Of a DNA stretch of 9,906 nt, positions 1 through 5,330 are shown in pieces (the stretch's first letter is position 1; each line of letters opens with the position of its first letter). Source of the DNA: Methanosarcinaceae archaeon (GTDB taxonomy: Archaea; Halobacteriota; Methanosarcinia; Methanosarcinales; Methanosarcinaceae); assembly GCA_030609665.1 (NCBI GenBank), contig JAUWBW010000054.1, forward strand, positions 1-9,906. The letters run 5' to 3'. Both the position numbers and the translations under genes were made by a program. The notes beneath the pieces are model-generated. The model did not search any database, had not been told where the DNA came from, and saw nothing but the letters and a program-made list of their open reading frames with translations.

Positions 1-1
1 T

Positions 2-883
2 TCAGGCAAACGTGCAGGAGACGACTTCGGAATTGCCATGAATCCCGAGTTCCTTCGCGAAGGTAAAGCAATCTACGATTTCATGCACCCTGACAAGATC
101 GTGATCGGTGCCATCGACGAGCGCACAAGTGCGATAGTATCGGAACTCTACCGCAGCCTCGACTGCGATATCACGCACACCAATCCAAAGACCGCAGAGA
201 TGATAAAATACGTCAACAACTCCTTCCTTGCAACAAAGATATCATTCTCCAACGAAATCGGGAACATCTGCAAGAAACTCGGCATCGACACCTACGAAGT
301 AATGCAGGCTGTCGGCACTGATCTCAGGATATCCCCAAGTTTCCTCAATTCAGGCGCAGGTTTTGGTGGCTCATGCTTCCCAAAGGATGTCAAAGCACTG
401 ATAGGTAAAGCAAAGGACATTGGTTACGACCCACTTCTTCTCGAATCGGTTATCGAAGTGAACGAACAGCAGCCACACAGAATGATCGAACTTCTCGAAA
501 ACAAACTCGGCGAAGGTAACATCGCAGGAAAAAGGATCGCTGTACTCGGGCTCGCATTCAAGAACGACACCGACGATATTCGCGAATCCCGATCGATCCC
601 AGTCATCGCTGAACTCCTGTGCCTTGGGGCAGATGTCACAGCCTATGACCCAATGGCATCGGACGAGATGAAGAAAGTGTTCAACAACATTACATACCAC
701 ATGAGCGCAGCCGGTGCTCTCAAGGACGCGGACGCATGCTTCATAATGACAGAATGGGATGAGTTCAGGAACCTCGACTCAGAGTTTGGTCTCATGAAGA
801 ACAGTATCGTGATCGATGGCAGGCACATGATAGTGCCGCAGAATCTTGAACAGGAAATCGATTACATGGGTCTTTGCTGGTAA
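2..883 (+). CDS. ugd: UDP-glucose 6-dehydrogenase, 5'-truncated by window edge
   Basis: This NAD-dependent enzyme oxidises UDP-glucose twice to UDP-glucuronate, a cytoplasmic sugar precursor for surface polysaccharides and glycoproteins. The reading frame is open to the first base, and the codons before the ATG at 38 read SGKRAGDDFGIA, which is family sequence, so that ATG is internal. About 293 residues are present. Roughly 130 N-terminal residues with the Rossmann GxGxxG motif lie outside, judged from the usual 390-440 residue length. Visible motifs are NPEFLREG, the central-domain lysine in MIKYVNN (codon 206-208), the catalytic cysteine in GFGGSCFPKD (codon 374-376), and the C-terminal domain signature LGLAFKNDTDDIRES followed by YDP. 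GFGGSCFPKD favours UDP-glucose over GDP-mannose dehydrogenase. A related UDP-sugar substrate cannot be excluded. The gene is intact to its TAA. Confidence 0.93.
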   Translation, partial: SGKRAGDDFGIAMNPEFLREGKAIYDFMHPDKIVIGAIDERTSAIVSELYRSLDCDITHTNPKTAEMIKYVNNSFLATKISFSNEIGNICKKLGIDTYEVMQAVGTDLRISPSFLNSGAGFGGSCFPKDVKALIGKAKDIGYDPLLLESVIEVNEQQPHRMIELLENKLGEGNIAGKRIAVLGLAFKNDTDDIRESRSIPVIAELLCLGADVTAYDPMASDEMKKVFNNITYHMSAAGALKDADACFIMTEWDEFRNLDSEFGLMKNSIVIDGRHMIVPQNLEQEIDYMGLCW

Positions 884-894
884 AACATATACAA

Positions 895-1020
895 GAAAAT
901 CTTCGCTGACGCTCAGATTAACTTGGAGTACATAATTTTACAAATTATATACAACGAGAAAATCTTCGCTTACGCTCAGATTAACTCGAACTATATAATT
1001 CTATAAATTATATACTATAA
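895..1020 (+). repeat. Two tandem copies of a 63-bp AT-rich repeat
   Basis: Copy 1 covers 895-957 and copy 2 covers 958-1020. By hand alignment they differ at about 10 of 63 positions with no gaps. Each begins GAAAATCTTCGCT, continues with ACGCTCAGATTAACT, and ends in an AT-rich dyad. The dyad in copy 1 pairs 928-938 with 942-952 (one mismatch, 3-base loop). In copy 2 it pairs 992-1000 with 1006-1014 perfectly around a 5-base loop. The dyad is kept in both copies although the bases differ, which suggests that it matters. The repeat lies between the dehydrogenase stop and the aminotransferase start. It could end the upstream transcript, serve as an operator, or be a dispersed genomic repeat. 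Confidence 0.85.
992..1020 (+). promoter_or_regulatory. Putative TATA region of the aminotransferase gene
   Basis: The run TATATAATTCTATAAATTAT and its continuation lies 24-52 bases before the ATG at 1044. It is the only strongly TATA-like stretch ahead of that gene. A box at 992-1000 would give a leader of about 20 bases, and one near 1007-1014 a nearly leaderless transcript. No clear Shine-Dalgarno sequence precedes the ATG. The region overlaps the second 63-bp repeat copy, so the exact box is uncertain. Confidence 0.45.
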
Positions 1021-1043
1021 AAAAAGAGATCAAAAACGATACC

Positions 1044-2213
1044 ATGTCAACAATACAATTATCCAGCAGGGTCGGGCTTTTCACAGAATCCGTCATACGC
1101 GACATGACGCGCCTTGCCATCGGGTACGATGCCATCAACCTTGCGCAGGGATTTCCTGATTTTGGCGCGCCCGATGAGTTAAAGGAAGCTGCCATTTCAG
1201 CAATAAGGGCTGACCATAACCAGTACGCTATCACATGGGGCGCACAGGAATTGCGCGATGCGATTGCAAAGCGTGCGCAGGAATTCAACAACATCAGTGT
1301 TGACCCCAACCGCGAAGTGACAGTGACATGCGGTGCTACCGAAGCCATGATGGCATCCATGCTTGCGCTCATCAACCCGGGGGACGAGGTCGTCATCTTT
1401 GAACCATTTTACGAGAACTACGGACCCGATGCGGCAGTCTCTGGCGCAGTTCCGAGATTCGTGCCGCTCGACCCTGATGATTTCTCGATCGATGAGGATG
1501 CCCTGAAATCAGCATTCAACAACAAAACCAAAGCGATCGTCGTAAACACGCCAAACAACCCGAGCGGAAAGGTGTTCACAAAGCGCGATATGAAACTGAT
1601 CGCAGACCTTTGTCATGATTACAATGCTGTTGCAATCACCGATGAGATATACGAACACATCATCTATGACGGCAAAAAACACATCAGTCTTGCCTCGCTC
1701 GACGATATGCACAACCGCACGATAACAATTGGCGGCATATCCAAAACATACAGCGTCACAGGCTGGCGCATTGGCTACACGATTGCCAATGAGGAACTCA
1801 CAGACGGCATCAGGAAGATCCACGATTTCCTCACAGTCGGTGCACCCGCACCTCTCCAGCACGCTGCGGCAGAAGCACTCGCATATCCCGATTTATACTA
1901 CAGCGGACTTGTGGAAATGTATGACCGCAAACGGCACATGCTCTTTGACGCGCTCACATCTGCGGGGTTCAAATGCATCCTGCCGGAAGGTGCATATTAC
2001 ATACTTGCCGATATCTCAGAACTCGCAGGCGGGATGGATGATGTGGAATTTGCAAAATATCTCGTGAAAGAGGTTGGGGTGGCATCAGTACCCGGCAGCA
2101 GTTTCTATACTGATACCGAAATTGGCAAAACGAAAGTGAGATTCACGTTCTCCAAGCAGGATTCAACATTGCAGGAAGCGGCTGAAAGATTGGAGTCGCT
2201 GAACAACGGATGA
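1044..2213 (+). CDS. PLP-dependent class I/II aminotransferase
   Basis: This 389-residue fold-type I transaminase moves an amino group between an amino acid and a 2-oxo acid in the cytoplasm. Family residues are in place: the substrate-loop motif LAQGFPDF (33-40), NNPSG (171-175) with the cofactor-contacting Asn172, DEIY (200-203) with Asp200 and Tyr203, the Schiff-base lysine Lys234 in GGISKTYSVTGWRIGY, and the carboxylate-binding Arg366 in KVRFTFSKQD. The ending VRFTFSK-D-TL resembles the kynurenine/glutamine/methionine aminotransferase branch. Archaeal relatives are often labelled aspartate aminotransferase, so the substrate is not settled by sequence. Length is normal and no lesion is seen. 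The start follows an AT-rich promoter region. The next gene begins 45 bp downstream and may have its own promoter. Confidence 0.93.
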   Translation: MSTIQLSSRVGLFTESVIRDMTRLAIGYDAINLAQGFPDFGAPDELKEAAISAIRADHNQYAITWGAQELRDAIAKRAQEFNNISVDPNREVTVTCGATEAMMASMLALINPGDEVVIFEPFYENYGPDAAVSGAVPRFVPLDPDDFSIDEDALKSAFNNKTKAIVVNTPNNPSGKVFTKRDMKLIADLCHDYNAVAITDEIYEHIIYDGKKHISLASLDDMHNRTITIGGISKTYSVTGWRIGYTIANEELTDGIRKIHDFLTVGAPAPLQHAAAEALAYPDLYYSGLVEMYDRKRHMLFDALTSAGFKCILPEGAYYILADISELAGGMDDVEFAKYLVKEVGVASVPGSSFYTDTEIGKTKVRFTFSKQDSTLQEAAERLESLNNG

Positions 2214-2258
2214 CACAGATTTATCAATATGATCAAAATAACATTGGATGGGTAAAAA

Positions 2259-2795
2259 ATGAGTGATGAAATGAAAGACGATACGCATGGTCGTATCGAA
2301 TCCTTTGACCAGAGTGTAAGAAGCCTTGAGCGCCGCCTGCGTGCGGTTGAGCGCAGACTTTCCATCGAAGTTCCGCCCGAGGACAGCGCGGCAGACTCGT
2401 TCGATAATACGGAAAAATTGTTACAACAGACACGTGCGGAACTCTCTGTACTTGTCGAAGAGTTCGGCAGCTTGAAAACAGGTGTCAATGACCTCAAAGA
2501 ACTGCTGCAGGAATCCCTGCGCGCGGACATGGACAAACTGTCGGACACCATAATGCAACTCGACAGTCGGCTTGAGAGGGTGGAGAATCAGAACAAGATC
2601 ACAATAGGTTCGATAAAAGTACCTGTTGAACTGTCAGGAGTGGTCGGAGCAGGTGTTCTGCTTGTAACCGGAACCCTCATTTTTGCAGACAGGTGGGATA
2701 TTATCAGGTCGCCATATTTCTCTTTCGGCATTGCGGGAGTGTTGGCAGCAGCCGTACTTGCAAAATTCTATCTGGCAAATAAGACGACAGATTAG
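2259..2795 (+). CDS. Coiled-coil protein with two C-terminal membrane segments
   Basis: I do not recognise this 178-residue protein as a named family. Residues 11-37 (rich in Glu and Arg with heptad Leu/Val) and 48-112 are predicted coiled coil, separated by an acidic proline-containing linker (38-47). Two hydrophobic segments follow, at about 123-143 and 153-173, joined by a short loop with DRWD, and the tail is short. The layout suggests a helical cytoplasmic domain anchored by a membrane hairpin, probably oligomeric. The chosen ATG is preceded by GGATGGGT, a weak ribosome binding site, and a second in-frame ATG lies at 2271. A TATA-like TTTATCAATA at 2220-2229 suggests that it can be transcribed independently of the aminotransferase. 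Its stop overlaps that of the convergent gene. Confidence 0.8.
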   Translation: MSDEMKDDTHGRIESFDQSVRSLERRLRAVERRLSIEVPPEDSAADSFDNTEKLLQQTRAELSVLVEEFGSLKTGVNDLKELLQESLRADMDKLSDTIMQLDSRLERVENQNKITIGSIKVPVELSGVVGAGVLLVTGTLIFADRWDIIRSPYFSFGIAGVLAAAVLAKFYLANKTTD

Positions 2796-3238
2796 GTTTT
2801 TACTACTTTCACCACATATCCGTCCATATAGTCCATATAGCCGTCAGCCATCACCTTGATCGAGAGGTATCCTTCCTGTTTTCCAACCGACAGTGAGATG
2901 TTGGCAACCTGAAGCACAACCTCGCCGCCCGAATCTGTAACACCGCCTGCAGCTGCAGAATGGGACGGTCCCCAGACGACAACGTTCGCACCGCCTATTG
3001 GATTATCATCATTATCAAAAACGGTCATCAACAACGGCGGCGTGTCCCCGCTGCCGTCCGGCAGCGTAAATGAACTGACATTCGCAACCGCATACATCGG
3101 TCGCGGGGCTGCGGGTGCGTTTGATATACTTCCAACTATCGCGGCAAATCCGACAAGTCCTATTATTGTGAGAACTACCATTCGGATCGGGAGTCCTACC
3201 GAACCCCGCTCATCCCGCAGCAGGCGTTTGAGATACAT
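2792..3238 (-). CDS. Small membrane-anchored protein, LPI-type N-terminus plus Ig-like/regulatory domain
   Basis: The product has 148 residues. A short basic N-terminus (MYLKRLLRDERGS) leads into VGLPIRMVVLTIIGLVGFAA, a single hydrophobic segment at about 19-37. The rest appears extracellular. Residues 68-148 read like a carboxypeptidase-regulatory or Ig-like beta-sandwich: VFDNDDNPIGGANVVV, then TDSGGEVVLQ, then IKVMADGYMDY. The basic tract followed by a hydrophobic helix resembles an archaeal prepilin, but no clear class III cleavage site with Glu at +5 is visible, so it may simply be membrane-tethered. From memory, haloarchaeal proteins with a GLPIRLV-type start and a similar domain look alike. 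It is the second gene of a minus-strand pair, 30 bp after its paralogue, and has no clear ribosome binding site. Confidence 0.8.
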   Translation of the reverse strand: MYLKRLLRDERGSVGLPIRMVVLTIIGLVGFAAIVGSISNAPAAPRPMYAVANVSSFTLPDGSGDTPPLLMTVFDNDDNPIGGANVVVWGPSHSAAAGGVTDSGGEVVLQVANISLSVGKQEGYLSIKVMADGYMDYMDGYVVKVVKT

Positions 3239-3240
3239 GA

Positions 3241-3263
3241 TCTAAAAATGAAAAAAAAGAAAT
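3241..3263 (-). terminator. U-rich tract between the paired LPI-protein genes
   Basis: On the minus strand this 23-base gap sequence contains a run of eight T followed by a run of five, with no strong hairpin. Archaeal RNA polymerase can terminate at such U-rich tracts. Lying directly after the upstream stop and before the next ATG, it could cause partial termination and lower expression of the second gene. This is inferred from sequence only. Confidence 0.35.
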
Positions 3264-3268
3264 GATGG

Positions 3269-3748
3269 TTACTTGGTCTTTACGATCATCACAGCATCCG
3301 TCTTATCGTAATCATAGAACCCGTTTGCCGTAATTGTAAGATCCATTGTGCCTTCGTTCTGGTTCGCACCGAGTTTTACCTGTGCGTTGTCTGTAATGAG
3401 CACAGCCTTTCCATCGATATCGGTCGTGTTTGTGGCTACACCGCCGAGCCCGCGCAGGACTACATTTGCATCTCGGACGGGGTTTCCGTCAGGGTCGGTC
3501 GCGGTAATTCTGACCTCTACCATAAGCTCATCTTGTGCCGCAAGCGCATCCACAATAATGGTGTTCCCGGGTTCGAGTGCACCATCTATCCCGGATTTGT
3601 CAATGTTCACTGACATATTCTTTGTAGGCGGCGGGATAATCGCAATAAGCGCAGCCAAAGCCACCATTCCCACTACAAGCATTACCACGATGTTGATCGG
3701 AAGTTCGATCGCCGAATCGTTTTTGAATATATTTTTGTTCTTTTTCAT
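3269..3748 (-). CDS. Paralogous membrane-anchored protein, LPI-type N-terminus plus Ig-like domain
   Basis: The product has 159 residues from the start chosen here. The N-terminus MKKNKNIFKNDSAIELPINI leads into one hydrophobic segment (about 18-38) ending in PPP. The remainder is a predicted outside domain, with TDPDGNPVRDANVVLRG, then TTDIDGKAVLIT, then LTITANGFYDYD, matching the domain layout of the downstream gene. The two are therefore diverged paralogues. A longer reading frame starts at 3817, but the ATG at 3748 has GGTGGT six bases upstream, and a TATA box at about 3791-3800 lies inside the longer version, so the shorter start is favoured. No cysteines, catalytic motif or clear prepilin cleavage site are seen. 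Function is unknown, probably cell-surface. Confidence 0.82.
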   Translation of the reverse strand: MKKNKNIFKNDSAIELPINIVVMLVVGMVALAALIAIIPPPTKNMSVNIDKSGIDGALEPGNTIIVDALAAQDELMVEVRITATDPDGNPVRDANVVLRGLGGVATNTTDIDGKAVLITDNAQVKLGANQNEGTMDLTITANGFYDYDKTDAVMIVKTK

Positions 3749-3753
3749 TGATA

Positions 3754-3800
3754 CCACCAAATATTTTTGGGTTGAAGGATACGGACTTTGTATATAAATT
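3754..3800 (-). promoter_or_regulatory. TATA box and ribosome binding site of the LPI-protein pair
   Basis: Read on the minus strand, AATTTATATA (3800-3791) is a near-consensus archaeal TATA box. Transcription would then start near 3769, giving a leader of about 20 bases that contains GGTGGT (3759-3754) just before the ATG at 3748. This element fixes the gene start. Confidence 0.65.
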
Positions 3801-3857
3801 GTATGATTGTGATTCAATTTGGTTATTTTGTGAAAACCACATATCCTTTAACAGGTG

Positions 3858-3893
3858 CTTATGTAAAACTTTAATACAATCCATTCACATAAG
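3858..3893 (+). promoter_or_regulatory. Inverted repeat around the putative promoter of the MNT/HEPN pair
   Basis: CTTATGT (3858-3864) is repeated as its exact complement ACATAAG (3887-3893), with 22 bases between. The spacer holds a TATA-like CTTTAATA (3869-3876). A start site near 3900 would leave a leader of about 22 bases that carries the GGTGAGG binding site (3913-3919). Toxin-antitoxin operons are commonly repressed by their own antitoxin or complex at such sites, so this is a candidate operator. Confidence 0.45.
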
Positions 3894-3921
3894 ATTCAAA
3901 ACTTAACGTGAAGGTGAGGAC

Positions 3922-4242
3922 ATGTCAACAGTCAAAAATCCCATTGTGAAAGACGTGGTTTCAAAAATCGTTGCAACTATCAACCCTGACAAAATAATCC
4001 TGTTCGGTTCTTATGCACGAGGAGATGCTTCACCGGATAGTGACATTGATGTTCTCGTCGTGAAAAGCGGTGTCGAGAATATGAGACAGGCTGCACAGCA
4101 GATATACCGAGCCTTGCACGGCATTCGTGCGCCGGTAGATGTCATTGTGGAAACGCCTGAACACCTTGAGAAACATAAAAATGTGCCTGGTCTGATATAC
4201 AAGCGTGCGCTGGCGGAAGGGGTCGTTGTGTATGGAGACTAA
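3922..4242 (+). CDS. MNT-type nucleotidyltransferase, probable antitoxin
   Basis: This 106-residue minimal nucleotidyltransferase has a complete active-site signature: GSYARG (29-34), the metal-binding pair Asp41 and Asp43 in SDIDVLVV, and the third acidic residue Asp73 in PVDVIV. Such proteins pair with HEPN proteins. In the studied MntA/HepT systems the MNT protein neutralises its partner by attaching AMP. Length is typical of the stand-alone family. The start is well supported by GGTGAGG four bases before the ATG. The last 11 bases overlap the following HEPN gene, indicating translational coupling. Whether this copy performs AMP transfer is inferred from the intact motif. Confidence 0.9.
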   Translation: MSTVKNPIVKDVVSKIVATINPDKIILFGSYARGDASPDSDIDVLVVKSGVENMRQAAQQIYRALHGIRAPVDVIVETPEHLEKHKNVPGLIYKRALAEGVVVYGD

Positions 4243-4636
4243 AAACGACGTAATTCGCGAATGGCTTCGCAGGGCATATGGGAATCTGGTAAGGGCGCAA
4301 ACGGGCAGGATCACTGAAGATTTCTTCTATGAAGACCTGTGTTTTGATGCACAACAGGCAGTGGAAAAATCACTTAAATCTTTGCTGATCCATCATGATA
4401 TTGAAGTGAAAAAAACGCACTCAATTTCATACTTATTAACTCTACTTGAAGATGCTATAGGCGAAATTCCTGAAAATGTGTGTGATGCTGAAATTCTAAC
4501 TGAATATGCTGTGACAACACGTTATCCCGGAGATTGGGCACCCGTTGGTGAAAATGAATATCACAATGCAATTGAATTAGCAAAAAAAATATACGATTGG
4601 GTACTTGAAAACCTCCCCGAAGATATGCATCCTTAA
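4232..4636 (+). CDS. HEPN-domain protein, probable toxin partner
   Basis: The product has 134 residues and is mostly helical. Family features are WLRRAYGNLVRAQ near the N-terminus, the signature AQQAVEKSLKSLL (40-52), KTHSISYLL (61-69), and TTRYPGDW (95-102) followed by a C-terminal amphipathic helix. This fits the PF05168 branch of HEPN rather than classic HepT (DUF86). The ATG at 4232 lies inside the end of the MNT gene, with GGAAGGGG about nine bases upstream. A further upstream in-frame ATG at 4205 is less likely because it lies deeper in the MNT gene. The canonical R-x4-6-H RNase motif is not evident: Arg97 and His111 are 13 residues apart. It may use other residues or act by binding. 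The gene is somewhat more AT-rich than its neighbours. Confidence 0.87.
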   Translation: METKNDVIREWLRRAYGNLVRAQTGRITEDFFYEDLCFDAQQAVEKSLKSLLIHHDIEVKKTHSISYLLTLLEDAIGEIPENVCDAEILTEYAVTTRYPGDWAPVGENEYHNAIELAKKIYDWVLENLPEDMHP

Positions 4637-4644
4637 AAATAAAA

Positions 4645-4652
4645 CCTTATAA
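4645..4652 (+). promoter_or_regulatory. Putative TATA box of hisH
   Basis: CCTTATAA lies about 46 bases before the preferred hisH start, after an A-rich stretch. It predicts initiation near 4677 and a leader of about 20 bases. It supports a separate promoter for the hisH unit, independent of the MNT/HEPN pair. Confidence 0.4.
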
Positions 4653-4697
4653 CCCTGCACATTAACTTGATGTACCAGAACCACACTTGTGATGCCT

Positions 4698-5306
4698 ATG
4701 AAAAAGATCGTGATTATTGATTATGGAGTCGGAAATCTCCGAAGTGTCCAGAAAGGACTTGAATATGCAGGCGCATCGCCCATCATCTCAAGTGACCCGC
4801 AGGAGATACTGGATGCTGACGGCGTCATCCTGCCCGGTGTCGGCGCGTTTATTGATGCCATGAAGAAGATCGAAAACCTGCGCGATGTTATCCGCGAATA
4901 TGTGGATTCCGGCAAACCAATGCTTGGTATCTGTCTGGGAGAGCAAATACTCATGAGCGAGTCCGATGAAGGTGGACTGACAAAAGGTCTCGACATCGTG
5001 CCCGGGCGAGTTACACGTTTTCCGCACACCAACCTGAAAGTTCCGCACATGGGCTGGAACTCGATCAAAATAACACAGGGACATCCATTCTTCGAGGGTG
5101 TGCCTGATAACACCTATGTGTACTTCGTGCACTCATATTATGTGGACACTGATGCAACACACACCCTTGCATCCTGCAAGTACGGTACCGAGTTTGCAGC
5201 ATCCGTTGTAAACGACGCAAAAAATGTAATAGGAACACAATTCCATCCCGAAAAAAGCGGGGACATCGGACTTAAAATGCTCAAGAACTTTGTCGGAATG
5301 TGTTGA
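4698..5306 (+). CDS. hisH: Imidazole glycerol phosphate synthase, glutaminase subunit HisH
   Basis: HisH hydrolyses glutamine and channels ammonia to HisF, which forms imidazole glycerol phosphate and AICAR in histidine synthesis. The 202-residue product has the class I amidotransferase triad: Cys79 in GICLGEQ, with His183 and Glu185 in QFHPEKSG. Other signatures are IDYGVGNLRSV, LPGVGAF, VPHMGWN and YFVHSYYV. The nucleophile elbow reads CLGEQ, where CLGMQ or CLGQQ is usual, a mild variation. Three starts are possible (GTG 4689, ATG 4692, ATG 4698). ATG 4698 is preferred because it gives MKKIVIIDYG, matching the usual family N-terminus. No hisF or other his gene lies in the window. The PurM-like gene follows after 24 bp, probably in the same transcript. 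Confidence 0.95.
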   Translation: MKKIVIIDYGVGNLRSVQKGLEYAGASPIISSDPQEILDADGVILPGVGAFIDAMKKIENLRDVIREYVDSGKPMLGICLGEQILMSESDEGGLTKGLDIVPGRVTRFPHTNLKVPHMGWNSIKITQGHPFFEGVPDNTYVYFVHSYYVDTDATHTLASCKYGTEFAASVVNDAKNVIGTQFHPEKSGDIGLKMLKNFVGMC

Positions 5307-5330
5307 TTTTTTTAATGAACAGGGATTATC

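Noticed and set aside
1001..1396. 131-codon minus-strand frame opposite the aminotransferase start
   Set aside because: It lies antisense to a gene with complete family motifs, has low-complexity Ser/Ala-rich sequence and no binding site.
2105..2551. 148-codon minus-strand frame across the aminotransferase end and coiled-coil gene
   Set aside because: Serine/leucine-rich antisense shadow of the Glu/Arg-rich coiled coil. No family resemblance.
3348..3797. 149-codon plus-strand frame opposite the upstream LPI-protein gene
   Set aside because: Antisense shadow. The minus-strand gene has a TATA box, a binding site and a paralogue next to it.
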